DNA from: Mesorhizobium sp. B2-3-12
GTDB lineage: Bacteria; Pseudomonadota; Alphaproteobacteria; Rhizobiales; Rhizobiaceae
Length of the DNA stretch: 64,000 nt
Direction: 5' to 3'
Assembly (NCBI RefSeq): GCF_006442205.1
Contig: NZ_VFVR01000001.1
Location: 1,008,199-1,072,198, forward strand
Under the pieces are notes generated by a model, which made no database searches, was not told where the DNA came from, and saw only the letters and a list, made by a program, of their open reading frames with translations. This document shows positions 17,150 through 26,255 of this stretch, in pieces. Each line of letters starts with the position of its first letter. Positions within the stretch are counted from its first letter, which is position 1. A program made the position numbers and the translations under genes.

Positions 17150-17932
17150 TCACTTTGCCCTCGCCTCCTTGAGCAAGGCCGACATGTCGGCGCCGGTAAT
17201 GATGCTTTCCACGGTCAGCAGGTCGGTGTCGGCCACCGTCTGTTCGGCGACGATTTCGCCGCGCCGCATGACGATGATGCGGTCGGCGACCTGGAACACG
17301 TGGTGGATGTTGTGGGTGATGAGCAGCACCGAATGGCCGGCATCGCGCACCTCCTTGACGAAGCGCAGCACGCCATGGGTTTCCTCGACGCCGAGATTGT
17401 TGGTCGGCTCATCGAGGATGATGACCTTGGCGGCGAACTGCATGGCGCGAGAGATGGCGATCGACTGCCGCTCGCCGCCCGAAAGTGTACTGACCAGCGC
17501 GTCGGCGTCGAGCTTTTTCGAGATACCGACGCGCTTCAGCAGCGCCGAGGCGGCCTTGCGCAGCTTGGCAAGATCGAGCGGCGCGAATACGCCGAGCCAG
17601 CCGAAATTGACCGGCTCGCGGCCGAGGAAAAGATTGCGCGCGATGCTGAGGTCGGGCGCCAGCGAGGTGTCCTGGTGGATGGTCTCGATGCCGAGGTCCA
17701 TCGCATCCCTGGTCGAGCGGATCGAGACCTTCTCGCCGCGCACATAGATGTCGCCGCGATCGACGGGGAAGACACCCGAGATCGCCTTGATCAGCGTCGA
17801 TTTGCCGGCGCCATTGTCGCCGAGCAGCGCCACCACCTCGCCTTCCCGCAGTGTCAGTGAGGCGTTCTTCAGCGCCCGCACGCTGCCGAAGGATTTTTGC
17901 AGGTTCTGCAGCCGAAGCACTTCTTGCATCAT
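17150..17932 (-). CDS. Sugar ABC transporter ATP-binding protein, single-domain CUT2 type (FrcA-like)
   Basis: 260 residues with one nucleotide-binding domain, half the size of RbsA-type ATPases and like the fructose FrcA type. Walker A is GDNGAGKST, Q-loop ETIHQDTSLA, signature LSGGERQ and Walker B VIILDEPTNNLG, followed by the H-loop LLITHNIHH. All motifs are intact. It starts two bases after the permease stop. It should work as a homodimer with the permease at 17935-18954 and the binding protein at 18997-19941. Confidence 0.92.
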   Translation of the reverse strand: MMQEVLRLQNLQKSFGSVRALKNASLTLREGEVVALLGDNGAGKSTLIKAISGVFPVDRGDIYVRGEKVSIRSTRDAMDLGIETIHQDTSLAPDLSIARNLFLGREPVNFGWLGVFAPLDLAKLRKAASALLKRVGISKKLDADALVSTLSGGERQSIAISRAMQFAAKVIILDEPTNNLGVEETHGVLRFVKEVRDAGHSVLLITHNIHHVFQVADRIIVMRRGEIVAEQTVADTDLLTVESIITGADMSALLKEARAK

Positions 17933-17934
17933 CG

Positions 17935-18954
17935 TCAGCCCCTTGCGGCGTTCTTCTGCAGCAAAGCGTGCAGGATGAGCATGGCGAGGATGATGAGGCC
18001 GACGAAGATGTTGTAGGCGAGCCCCGGCACGCCGATCAGCACGATGCCGTTGCGGATGGCGCGCAGCATCAGCGCGCCGACGATGGTGCCGAGGATGGTG
18101 CCGCGTCCGCCGGTCAGCGCCGTGCCGCCGACCACCACCATGGCGATCACCTCCAGCTCGTAGCCTGTGCCGGCCACCGGCGAGGCAGCCGAGATGCGGA
18201 AGGCGCTGATCATGCCGGCTAGGCCGGCGAGCACCGAGGTCGCGATGAACAGCCAGATCTTGACGCTATCGGCCGGCACGCCGCGCGCCACCGCCGCGTT
18301 GCGATTGGAACCGATGGCGCTGATCCAGTTGCCGAGCTTGGCGTAGCGCAGGATGTAGATGGCAAACAGCGAAAGGCCGATGAACCACCACAGCGAGGTG
18401 TAGAAGCGGAACGAACCGATGTTGAAGCTGCCCGCCAGCAGTGTCACGAAAAACCCAGGCTGGTCCCAGGATTTCAGCGGAAACCCCTGCGTGATATAAA
18501 GCGCTGCCCCGCGCACGACGAGCAGCATCGACAGTGTCACCAGGAAGGACGAGATGCCGATCTTGGTGACGATCAGCCCGTTGATCGCGCCGATCGCGAT
18601 GCACAGCATAAGCCCGGCCAGCAACGCGACCCCGATATCGACGCCACCATTCTGCACCAGCAGCATCACAACCACCGGCGCCAGTCCAAACACCGCACCA
18701 ACGGAAAGATCGAATTCGCCTGCCGTCAGAAGCAGCGTCATGCCGAGCGCGATGATGCCGAGTTCGGGCAGGAACGCCATCATGTTGGAGATGTTGAGCG
18801 GCGACAGGAAATTGGCGTCGGCGACAGCAAACACCGCCAGCAATACAATGAGGATGACGAAGGAGGAGAATTGCGGCGAGCGCAACAGGCGGGACCTGCC
18901 TCTCGCCCCCAGCGCGTCGTCTTCTGCGGCAATTGTCATGACTGCTTGGACCAT
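17935..18954 (-). CDS. Sugar ABC transporter permease, RbsC type
   Basis: 339 residues with about nine hydrophobic segments and the CUT2 motifs TAGEFDLSVGAVFG and GGTALTGGRGTILG. It is the sole permease of this transporter and so should act as a homodimer. The first Met was kept; MTIAAEDD five codons in is another possible start. The binding-protein gene is just upstream across a hairpin, and the ATPase gene follows at once. Confidence 0.92.
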   Translation of the reverse strand: MVQAVMTIAAEDDALGARGRSRLLRSPQFSSFVILIVLLAVFAVADANFLSPLNISNMMAFLPELGIIALGMTLLLTAGEFDLSVGAVFGLAPVVVMLLVQNGGVDIGVALLAGLMLCIAIGAINGLIVTKIGISSFLVTLSMLLVVRGAALYITQGFPLKSWDQPGFFVTLLAGSFNIGSFRFYTSLWWFIGLSLFAIYILRYAKLGNWISAIGSNRNAAVARGVPADSVKIWLFIATSVLAGLAGMISAFRISAASPVAGTGYELEVIAMVVVGGTALTGGRGTILGTIVGALMLRAIRNGIVLIGVPGLAYNIFVGLIILAMLILHALLQKNAARG

Positions 18955-18966
18955 GCTTGAAAAGAC

Positions 18967-18986
18967 GCCCGCCGCTTTCGGCGGGC
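18967..18986 (-). promoter_or_regulatory. Intercistronic hairpin after the binding-protein gene
   Basis: GCCCGCC and GGCGGGC with a six-base loop form a strong stem in the 42-base gap between the binding-protein stop and the permease start. On the coding (minus) strand it is followed by GTCTTTTC, so it could terminate part of the transcripts and raise binding protein over permease. Confidence 0.6.
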
Positions 18987-18996
18987 GCCGGTTTTC

Positions 18997-19941
18997 TCAC
19001 TTCTTGTCGTAGAGCTTCAGGATCGGGTCGACGCTGGAGGCGTCGTAGAGACCGAACGTGTGGATGTCGTAGCCGATCGGTTCGCCGGAGGCGGCAAGCC
19101 CGAGCAGTGCCACCGGCATGAAGCCCTGCGCCGACGGGTACTGCCAGGCGGCTGCGTTGACGAAGCCATCCTTGACGGCTTGCGCGGTCTCCTTGGAATT
19201 GCCCCAGCCGACGACGGGAATCTTGCCCGCCGGCACGCCGGCGCCGTCGAAGACGCGCTTGACGCTGGCCGCCACGGAATCGCCGAGCGCGATGATCGCC
19301 GGCGGATTGTTGGCGACCATGTAGTCGGTCATCTTGGCGATGATGCCGGCCGGATCGGTGCCGCAATCGACCACGTCATATTTGATGTCAAGCGGATCGA
19401 AAACGCTGGCAATGCCCTCGGTCTCGAGCTGCTGGTAGCTGGCGCCGGGCACCTCGACCGGCAGGAACACCTTGTCGCCCTGCTTCACCATCTTGTGGTC
19501 GACGAGGTATTTCGCCCAGATGGCGCCCGCTTCCTTGAGATCGGCCCCGACATAGGCCTGGCGCCCTGTCGCCGGATCGTCGGTGTTGAAGAACACGATC
19601 GGGATGCCGGCCGCCTTGGCCGCCTTGACCTCCTCCGTCCACAGGCCCGGCTGTGCCGAGGTGGTGGCGATACCGTCGGGCTTGGCGGCAAGCCCCGAGT
19701 TGAAGGCTTCCTTCTGTGCCGCCATGTCGCCGCCGCTGAAGGAGATCTTGCAGGTCACCTTGAGCTGGTCGCAGGCCTTGGTCGCGCCGGCATTCCAGTC
19801 GATCCAGAACGCATCCGACGGGCCGCCATGCGACAAGAGATAAAAGGTCTTCTGGCCGTCCTGCGCCTGCGCAGCCGTGCCAAGGACGACGCCGGCGAGC
19901 ACTGTCGCCGCGGCAGCCAGTTTCCAAGTGAATTTCAACAT
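18997..19941 (-). CDS. Periplasmic sugar-binding protein (MocB/RbsB-like)
   Basis: 314 residues with a signal peptide (MLKFTWKLAAAATVLAGVVL, cleavage near AQAQD). The mature part begins with the Peripla_BP_4 strand KTFYLLSHGGPSDAFW and contains GIPIVFFNTDDPATGRQAYVG-type and VVGWGNSKETAQAV segments. The start follows a GGGAGGAAAG site; an in-frame extension to 20001 was rejected. It lies between the MocC-like gene and its permease, the position a MocB-type rhizopine-binding protein would take, though the ligand is not provable from sequence. Confidence 0.9.
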   Translation of the reverse strand: MLKFTWKLAAAATVLAGVVLGTAAQAQDGQKTFYLLSHGGPSDAFWIDWNAGATKACDQLKVTCKISFSGGDMAAQKEAFNSGLAAKPDGIATTSAQPGLWTEEVKAAKAAGIPIVFFNTDDPATGRQAYVGADLKEAGAIWAKYLVDHKMVKQGDKVFLPVEVPGASYQQLETEGIASVFDPLDIKYDVVDCGTDPAGIIAKMTDYMVANNPPAIIALGDSVAASVKRVFDGAGVPAGKIPVVGWGNSKETAQAVKDGFVNAAAWQYPSAQGFMPVALLGLAASGEPIGYDIHTFGLYDASSVDPILKLYDKK

Positions 19942-19997
19942 TCTTTCCTCCCTTGTTTGAAGCCGCGCCGCCATGCACCGGGCGGCGCGGCCAGCGG

Positions 19998-20912
19998 TCA
20001 CAGGCCGTTGGCGCGGAACTTCCCGTCGAGGAATGTCTTGGCGCGCGGCACGTCGTCCTCCGACAGATGCTCAATGATCACCGGGATGTTCGGATGCTTT
20101 TCGGCGAGACGCTGCAGATAGAGGTCGTAGTTCAGCGAACCGAGGCCAGGCGCCGGCAGCTCGATCTCGCCAACGCCGCGGAAGGTGTGGCTTTCCATCG
20201 CGTCGGCGTCGCCGATATCGGCATGCTTCTCCGACTTGTCGTCGCCCGAGCGCTTGACGTCCTTGGCGTGCGCTATTCTGATCTTGTCGGTCAGCGTGTC
20301 GAACACCTGGTTCAGGATCTGGTCCATCCGGTCGATATTGTGGGTCTCGAAGTAGTTGGTCGGATCCATCAGCAGGCCGAGGCCGGGATGGTCGACCTGC
20401 GCGAACATCCTGACCGTCTCCTCGACCGAGCCGACGACGTTGTTGACATAGGTTTCGAGCAGGAAGACCGAGCCGTGGTCGTAGGCCGTCTGGGCGAGGT
20501 CGGCGATCACCTTGCGGCATTCCTCGAACCCTTCCTCGGTCTTGTTCTTGGGGTGATGCACCCAGTCCGATTCGGTGTTGTAGGTGCCGGTTTCCGAGAT
20601 CACGTAGGGCGAGCCGAAATGACGGGCGTTGCGGATGATCTCCTTGAGATAGCCGACGCGCTTGTCGCGCTCGGCTTTGTCGGGATGGATGATGTTGGTA
20701 TAGCCCGACACGCAGCAGACCGGCAGGTTGTGGTCACGGAAGACGTCGCGCACGGTCTTGGCCTTGTCCTTGGTGATCTGGCCGGCCGAAAGGTCGACAT
20801 CCCTGAAATGCAGGTCGAGCTGCACCGTGTTGAAACCGAGCCCGCGGATCTTCTTCGCCGTCTCTTCGAGGCCGTACGGGAAATAGCCCGTGAAAATACC
20901 TGCCTGCATCAT
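19998..20912 (-). CDS. Sugar phosphate isomerase/epimerase (MocC/IolE-like TIM barrel)
   Basis: 304 residues of the AP-endonuclease-2-type TIM barrel. Motifs include GFNTVQLDLHF, YVISETGTYN, FLLETYVNNVVGS with a likely metal-binding Glu, LLMDPTNYF, and a late VIIEHL with another Glu. Members isomerise or epimerise inososes and keto-sugars. A double ATG marks the start, after a GGGAGGAATT site. It lies between the MocA-like dehydrogenase and the MocB-like binding protein, the same trio seen in moc clusters, which supports a role in inositol-like sugar breakdown. Confidence 0.85.
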   Translation of the reverse strand: MMQAGIFTGYFPYGLEETAKKIRGLGFNTVQLDLHFRDVDLSAGQITKDKAKTVRDVFRDHNLPVCCVSGYTNIIHPDKAERDKRVGYLKEIIRNARHFGSPYVISETGTYNTESDWVHHPKNKTEEGFEECRKVIADLAQTAYDHGSVFLLETYVNNVVGSVEETVRMFAQVDHPGLGLLMDPTNYFETHNIDRMDQILNQVFDTLTDKIRIAHAKDVKRSGDDKSEKHADIGDADAMESHTFRGVGEIELPAPGLGSLNYDLYLQRLAEKHPNIPVIIEHLSEDDVPRAKTFLDGKFRANGL

Positions 20913-20967
20913 GGTGTGAATTCCTCCCAGTAAGCGATTCAGTTGTCTGGTGTTTCGGTTGCGGTGA

Positions 20968-22053
20968 TCAGATAGCGATTTCGGAAAGCTTGACGGTGCG
21001 GCCCGATGCCATCGAGCGATAGCCCGCTTCCACCAGCGCCATGGTCTTGACGTTGTCGGCGACGGTGAGCGCCGGCGGCGTGCCGGTCTTCACCGCATGC
21101 TGCAACTGCTCCATCACCCCGATGAAGGCATGCGGGAACCACATCGTCTCCCAGCTCGGGCTGATCCACTCGCCACCGGTCGTCTCCGCCGAGGCGTAAG
21201 TCAGTGTCGAAGCGGCACCCGTCGGCCAGCCGATCGTGCCCTTGGCGACGCCCTTGGTGCCGTCGACACGCCAGTTGATGTGCTGGTCGTCGCGATAGCC
21301 CTCCTGGCGCGGTCCGGACCAGACGTCCTCCAGCGACAGGGCGAGCACCCCCGAGGGGAAACGCAACGTCGACACGGTGATGCCGTCGGAATGGTCGAAT
21401 GTGGTGCGCGGATCCTTGCGCGTCAGCGTCGTGATCTCGTCGGGATCGCCGAACAGGAAGCGCAGCACGTCGAGGTGATGCACGCTCATATTGGCGAGCG
21501 TCAGCCGGTCGTAGCCTTGGAGGAACGTCTGCCAGTGCGGGATGGCGTGCATGTCGATCTGCGCGAAGACGATGTCGCCCAGCGCGCCGCTGTCGATGAT
21601 CTGCTTCAGCACGCGCATCGACTGGTCGTAGCGCATGTTCTGGTTGACCGAGAGGATCTTGCCGGCCTTTGCCGCCTCGTCGCGCAGCTTGACCGCCTCG
21701 TCGACCGACAACGCCAAAGGCTTCTGGGCCAGGATCCCCTTGATGTGCTTTTGCTTCAATGCATGCCGGATCAGCGCCGGCTGCTGGTCAGGCGGAAAAG
21801 CAAGGTCGATGATCTCGACATTTGCGTCCTCGATCAGCTGTTCGGGCGTGTCGTGGACGGTCGGAATGCTCCAACGGTCGGCGACCTTTTGCGCATTCGC
21901 CTTTGTGCGCGAAGCGATCGCCACCACCGGTAAGCCTGCTTCGTGATAGGCGGCCAGATGGCACTCGGCCATGATCATGCCGGCGCCGACGCAGCCGATC
22001 CTGTATTCCTTCGTGCGGACCTTCACGTCCGGCTCGAAGCCCTTGCCTGTCAT
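20968..22053 (-). CDS. Gfo/Idh/MocA-family oxidoreductase
   Basis: 361 residues. The N-terminal NAD(P)-binding fold starts with YRIGCVGAGMIMAECHL. The family EKP motif is QKP here (ILAQKPLAL). The catalytic region contains MSVHHLDVLRFLFGDP. Enzymes of this family oxidise inositols, inosamines and other sugars. The start is MTGKGFEPD after a strong GGGAGGAAGG site; a 13-codon upstream extension was rejected. It follows the CUT1 ATPase gene by 35 bases, so one transcript may run through both transporter sets. Confidence 0.88.
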   Translation of the reverse strand: MTGKGFEPDVKVRTKEYRIGCVGAGMIMAECHLAAYHEAGLPVVAIASRTKANAQKVADRWSIPTVHDTPEQLIEDANVEIIDLAFPPDQQPALIRHALKQKHIKGILAQKPLALSVDEAVKLRDEAAKAGKILSVNQNMRYDQSMRVLKQIIDSGALGDIVFAQIDMHAIPHWQTFLQGYDRLTLANMSVHHLDVLRFLFGDPDEITTLTRKDPRTTFDHSDGITVSTLRFPSGVLALSLEDVWSGPRQEGYRDDQHINWRVDGTKGVAKGTIGWPTGAASTLTYASAETTGGEWISPSWETMWFPHAFIGVMEQLQHAVKTGTPPALTVADNVKTMALVEAGYRSMASGRTVKLSEIAI

Positions 22054-22088
22054 GCCTTCCTCCCGAAATTCTGTCCTCGCGGCCGCAT

Positions 22089-23165
22089 TCATCTTGCCAA
22101 CGCGCCTCCGCCCTGTCCGAAATAATGCACGCGTGCCGGCTCGCAGGATATCGCCACCATCGCGTCGGGCCTGATATCGGGCTGGCCGCGCAGCAGCGCC
22201 TTCAGCCGCGCCTGCCCGGCGGCGAGCGTTACCACGGTATAGCCGCCAAGCGGCTCGACCTCGAACACTCGCGCCGGGCGGCCCGAGCCGCCATCCGCCG
22301 TCCCTTTGTCGTTCCAGGGTCTGACCTTGATGTCCTCCGGCCTCAGCCCGATCTCGAGTGCGTCGGCCGGAGCCGCGCGGTCGGCGATGCTGAGCGCGCC
22401 TTCGGCGGCTTCGACGCCGCCCTCGCCGCGAACGGATTTGAGGATGTTCATGACAGGCGAACCCAGCAGCCGCGCCACGTAGGTGCTGGTTGGACGGTCA
22501 TAGATTTCGGCCGGCGCGCCGATCTGCCTGATCCTGCCACTCTCCAGTATGGCGATACGGTCGGCGATCGACATCGCCTCTTCCTGATCGTGGGTGACAT
22601 AGATCAACGTCTTGCCGAGCTCGCGCTGGATGCGCTTCAGCTCGACGCGTGTCTCCTCGCGCAGCCGCGCGTCGAGCGCCGAGATCGGGTCGTCCATCAG
22701 ATAGGCATTGGGGTCGCGCACCAGCGCGCGTGCGATCGCCACGCGCTGCCGCTCGCCGCCCGAAAGCTGCGCCGGCGGCTTGTGCAGGATATGACCGATA
22801 TGCAGCTTGGCCGCGACATCGGCGACGCGCCTTTCCATATCGGCTTCGGCGACCCGGCGCTCGACCAGCGGGAAGCGGACATTGTCGAGCGCGCTCATAT
22901 GCGGGAACAGCGCCAGGTTCTGGAACACCATCGCCACGTTGCGTTCGGCCGGCGAAACAGCATTGACCGGCTTGCCGCCGATGAGGATTTCGCCGGAATC
23001 AGGCATCTCCAGCCCCAGCACCAGCCGCAGGATCGTCGACTTGCCCGACAGCGGCGGCCCGAAGAAGCAGAAGAACTCGTTGTCGTTGACGGTGAACGAG
23101 GCGTCGTCGACGGCAAGCGTGCCGCCATAGCGCTTCGTGACATTGCGGAAGACGATATCAGCCAT
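22089..23165 (-). CDS. CUT1 ABC transporter ATPase A: degenerate catalytic site, intact signature
   Basis: 358 residues: a nucleotide-binding domain (~1-235) plus an OB-fold regulatory domain as in MalK/UgpC. The signature L134-SGGE is intact and the H-loop His192 is present. The residue after the Walker B Asp, normally the catalytic Glu, is Asp159 (YLMDDP), and Walker A is unusual (GPPLSGKST, residues 36-44). It pairs with the ATPase at 23169, which has complementary defects. The two-ATPase layout resembles the rhizobial glycerol importer GlpS/GlpT; the substrate here remains inferred. Three bases separate the two genes. Confidence 0.9.
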   Translation of the reverse strand: MADIVFRNVTKRYGGTLAVDDASFTVNDNEFFCFFGPPLSGKSTILRLVLGLEMPDSGEILIGGKPVNAVSPAERNVAMVFQNLALFPHMSALDNVRFPLVERRVAEADMERRVADVAAKLHIGHILHKPPAQLSGGERQRVAIARALVRDPNAYLMDDPISALDARLREETRVELKRIQRELGKTLIYVTHDQEEAMSIADRIAILESGRIRQIGAPAEIYDRPTSTYVARLLGSPVMNILKSVRGEGGVEAAEGALSIADRAAPADALEIGLRPEDIKVRPWNDKGTADGGSGRPARVFEVEPLGGYTVVTLAAGQARLKALLRGQPDIRPDAMVAISCEPARVHYFGQGGGALAR

Positions 23166-23168
23166 GGC

Positions 23169-24260
23169 TCAACCCGCCCTCATCGCAAGACCGCTGGCGG
23201 CGTCGAAAATGCGCACCGATGACGCCGCGGGCGCGACGATTGCGGTTTGCCCGATCGACAAGCCGACATCATTGTCGAACACCGCTTTCACGGCGCCCTC
23301 GCCCTGGCCGAGATGAACGATGGTGCGCGCGCCGATGCGTTCGACGAAGGTGACAGGCATGGCAAGCCCGCGCCCGTCCTGCGCCAGGGCCACCTGTTCC
23401 GGCCGGAAGCCGTAGAGCACCTCGCCGCGCGCACCGCGCAGGCTGGCCGCCAGCTCATCCGGCAATGGCGGCGTGACGCCCAGCGGGCCAAGATCGACGA
23501 CCAGCCCGCGATCGCTCTCCGCCGGCTTGCCCTTGAGCAGGTTCATGCCCGGCGCGCCGATGAAGCGGGCGACGAAGACATTGGCCGGGTTGTTGTAGAC
23601 TTCGAGCGGCGTGCCGACCTGCTGCAGCACGCCATGGTCCATGACCGCGATGCGGTCGGCCATGGTCATGGCCTCGAGCTGGTCGTGGGTGACGTAGACC
23701 ATGGTCTGCTTGAACTGGCGCTGCAGCTGTTTCAGCTCCGTGCGCATGACCGCCCGGAAGGCCGCGTCGACATTGGACAGCGGCTCGTCGAGCAGGAAGA
23801 TCGCCGGCTCCATGATCGCCGAGCGGCCGATCGCCACGCGCTGCAGGATATTGACCGACAGCCGGTCGGCCTTGCGGTCGAGCAGCGTCGAAAGCTGCAG
23901 CAGTTCTGCGATCGCACCGACGCGTCGGTCGATCTCGGCCTTGGCAGCGCCCCGCATCCTCGGCCCGTAGGCAAGGTTCTGGCGCACCGTCATATGGGTG
24001 AAGATGGCATAGTTCTGGAACACGAAGCCGACGCCGCGCCGGCCCATCGGCACGCCGGCCATGTCGCGCTCGCCGAACAGGATCTTGCCGCTGGTCGGCT
24101 CCTCCATCCCGGCGATCATGTTCATGGTCGTCGACTTGCCGCAACCCGATGGCCCGAGCAGCGCCATGAACTCGCCGTCCGATATGTCGAGGTCCATGGT
24201 TTTCAGCGCCGTGAAGTCGCCGAATGTCTTGGTGAGGTGGATGAGCTGGATCGCGCTCAT
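23169..24260 (-). CDS. CUT1 ABC transporter ATPase B: intact catalytic site, degenerate signature
   Basis: 363 residues, MalK/UgpC-like with a C-terminal OB-fold domain. Walker A GPSGCGKST (36-44), Walker B with catalytic Glu159 (FLLDEP) and His192 are canonical. The ABC signature reads LSVNI (134-138) instead of LSGGQ. Paired with the ATPase at 22089, one composite site would be fully canonical and the other degenerate on both faces. The start overlaps the upstream permease stop by four bases (ATGA). Confidence 0.9.
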   Translation of the reverse strand: MSAIQLIHLTKTFGDFTALKTMDLDISDGEFMALLGPSGCGKSTTMNMIAGMEEPTSGKILFGERDMAGVPMGRRGVGFVFQNYAIFTHMTVRQNLAYGPRMRGAAKAEIDRRVGAIAELLQLSTLLDRKADRLSVNILQRVAIGRSAIMEPAIFLLDEPLSNVDAAFRAVMRTELKQLQRQFKQTMVYVTHDQLEAMTMADRIAVMDHGVLQQVGTPLEVYNNPANVFVARFIGAPGMNLLKGKPAESDRGLVVDLGPLGVTPPLPDELAASLRGARGEVLYGFRPEQVALAQDGRGLAMPVTFVERIGARTIVHLGQGEGAVKAVFDNDVGLSIGQTAIVAPAASSVRIFDAASGLAMRAG

Positions 24261-25216
24261 GCCGCAACCTCACGGGTCCCCGCCATGCGCTTCATGGCGA
24301 ACACCGCGACGATGGAGAGCACCACCAGGATGGCCAACGCGATCGCCGCCACATAGCCCCAGATCAGGTCCTGCGTGGTGACCTTGTAGATGTAGACGGA
24401 GATCGTTTCCGTGGCGACGCCGGGGCCGCCGCCAGTCATGATGTAGAGCGTGTCGAAGATCTTGAAGTTCTCGATCACCCGGATCGCCAGCGCGATGATG
24501 ATGATGGTCTTCATCTTCGGCAGCACGATGGTGGTAAAGCGCTGCCAGGGATTGGCGCCGAGTAGCGTCGCCGCCTTGATCTGGTCCTGCGGCACGCCAA
24601 CCAGGCCGGCCAGCAGGATGAGGAACATCAACGGTGTCCACTGCCAGATATCGGCGATCATCACCGCGATCAGCGCCAGCGTCGGGTCCGACAGCCAGGC
24701 GATGGTGACCTGCGTGCCCGTGATTGCGGACAGGATGTCGTTCACCGGGCCGCCCGACTGGAACAGCATGAAGAACATGTAGCCGGCCACCGCCGGCACC
24801 ACCATCATCGGCATCAGCAGGATCGAATAGAAAATGCGCTTGCCCGGGAAATCGTCGGCGAACAGGGTCGCCAAGGCCAGGCCGAGCAGGAATTCCGCCG
24901 GCACGCAGACGATCATGACGATGAACGTGCGCTTCAGCGCGCTCCAGAAGCGGCCGTCGGCGGCGAGATCGGTATAGTTGGCAAAGCTGTTCCACATCTC
25001 CCAGGCGTTCCACCAACCGAGGCCCGAAAGCGGCGACCAGTCGGTGACGCTGATGTAGAGCTGCATCAGGAGTGGAAAGGCGGAGATGAACAGCACCAGG
25101 ATCTGCGCCGGCAAGGTCAGCCGAAAGCCGAGCCGCGCCCCCTCGTCGCGCGGGGCCGGTTTCGCACGCGCGACGCCCATTTCGTCCTCCGAAACAGCCA
25201 CGGTCACCGTGCTCAT
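24257..25216 (-). CDS. CUT1 sugar ABC transporter permease, MalF/UgpA type
   Basis: 319 residues with six main hydrophobic segments and the ATPase-docking EAA loop [20 protein letters not shown]. It is the first of the usual permease pair, and the 25213-26073 gene encodes the partner. The start, [11 protein letters not shown], overlaps the partner's stop by four bases; a long in-frame extension to 25384 lies inside the partner gene and was rejected. Confidence 0.92.
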   Translation of the reverse strand: MSTVTVAVSEDEMGVARAKPAPRDEGARLGFRLTLPAQILVLFISAFPLLMQLYISVTDWSPLSGLGWWNAWEMWNSFANYTDLAADGRFWSALKRTFIVMIVCVPAEFLLGLALATLFADDFPGKRIFYSILLMPMMVVPAVAGYMFFMLFQSGGPVNDILSAITGTQVTIAWLSDPTLALIAVMIADIWQWTPLMFLILLAGLVGVPQDQIKAATLLGANPWQRFTTIVLPKMKTIIIIALAIRVIENFKIFDTLYIMTGGGPGVATETISVYIYKVTTQDLIWGYVAAIALAILVVLSIVAVFAMKRMAGTREVAA

Positions 25217-26073
25217 TGCTTGAGCGCCCCAAAAGTCAGCCCGCGCACCAGATGGCGCTGGATAGCGATGCCCATGATGACCGGCGGCACGGCGGCGATC
25301 AGCCCGAGCGCCGCCTTGGCGCCATAGAGCTGGCCGGTCATCGAGGACGACAACGAGGCCATGTAGACCGGAATGGTGACCCATTCGCGCGTCGTCAGAA
25401 GCAGCGCGATCAGATAGTCCGACCAGTTGAGGATGAAGACGAAGAGGGCAGCACTTGCGAGCGGCGCGCGCATCATCGGCAGCGTGATGCGGGTGAAGAC
25501 GCGCAGCCGCGAACAGCCCTCGACGAGGGCAGCCTCCTCAATCTCGCGTGGCATGTCGTCGAAGAAGGTCTTCATCAGCCAGAAGGCGAACGGCAAGGTG
25601 ACGATGCCGTAGATCAGAGCCAGCCCCCACCAGCTGTCGGTGAAGTTGAGGAAGGCCCACATGATCATGACGGGGATCATGACGGCCATCGGCGGAAACA
25701 GCCGGAGCTGGATCAGCGCCAGCGGCAGGTTCTGTCCCGAGCCGAAGCGCGACAGGCCGTAAGCGGCGGCCGTGCCGGCCGACATGGCGATCGCGGTGCC
25801 GAACACCGCCGACAGCAGCGACGACAGGATCGGCTTCAGCGCGGTGCGGTCGAGCGCGACGATCAGATTGTTGGTCGACTCGCCGAACACGAACTGGAAA
25901 TTGCTGAGTGTCGGGTTCTTCGGCCACCATGTCAGGTCCGCGCCCGTCGCCGACCATTCGGCGATCGGCTTGAAGGCCATCGACACCATCCACAGGATCG
26001 GCACCAGCGTCACCGCCATCGCCGCGAGGATCGCGGCGTAGCGGAATATCTCGAAGGGGATGGAACGCTTCAT
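25213..26073 (-). CDS. CUT1 sugar ABC transporter permease, MalG/UgpE type
   Basis: 286 residues with six hydrophobic segments and the EAA loop [19 protein letters not shown] that contacts the ATPases. It is coupled to the MalF-type permease by an ATGA overlap. It follows the binding-protein gene across a 182-base gap that holds two repeat palindromes and a hairpin, which may lower permease expression relative to the binding protein. Confidence 0.92.
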   Translation of the reverse strand: MKRSIPFEIFRYAAILAAMAVTLVPILWMVSMAFKPIAEWSATGADLTWWPKNPTLSNFQFVFGESTNNLIVALDRTALKPILSSLLSAVFGTAIAMSAGTAAAYGLSRFGSGQNLPLALIQLRLFPPMAVMIPVMIMWAFLNFTDSWWGLALIYGIVTLPFAFWLMKTFFDDMPREIEEAALVEGCSRLRVFTRITLPMMRAPLASAALFVFILNWSDYLIALLLTTREWVTIPVYMASLSSSMTGQLYGAKAALGLIAAVPPVIMGIAIQRHLVRGLTFGALKQ

Positions 26074-26095
26074 CTGGCTGCTTTTGCTGGTGGCG

Positions 26096-26138
26096 TTAGA
26101 TCAAGATGACATTTCGTTGAATCGTCATCCTGATCTAA
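26096..26138. repeat. Palindromic intergenic repeat (TTAGATCA type)
   Basis: A 43-base palindrome with arms TTAGATCAAGATGAC and GTCATCCTGATCTAA around a short loop. From memory the sequence resembles a dispersed Mesorhizobium palindrome. It could form a hairpin in the operon mRNA. Confidence 0.6.
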
Positions 26139-26148
26139 CTCTTTGTTG

Positions 26149-26197
26149 GAGCATGATCTTTCCCGAAAACCGGGTCCCACTTTTCGGGATCATGCTC
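26149..26197. repeat. Palindromic intergenic repeat (GAGCATGATC type)
   Basis: A 49-base palindrome: GAGCATGATCTTTCCCGAAA on the left and the complementary TTTTCGGGATCATGCTC on the right, around CCGGGTCCCAC. It is a widely dispersed rhizobial intergenic repeat as remembered, eleven bases from the preceding palindrome. Confidence 0.65.
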
Positions 26198-26203
26198 TAT
26201 TGC

Positions 26204-26228
26204 GGAGGGGAAGAGCTTTCGCCCCTCC
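26204..26228 (-). promoter_or_regulatory. Intercistronic hairpin after the binding-protein gene
   Basis: GGAGGGG and CCCCTCC around an 11-base loop, 27 bases downstream of the binding-protein stop. Likely an RNA stabiliser or partial terminator separating the abundant binding protein from the permease message. Confidence 0.45.
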
Positions 26229-26255
26229 CCTCCGGCCCTGATCCAGGGAGACGGA

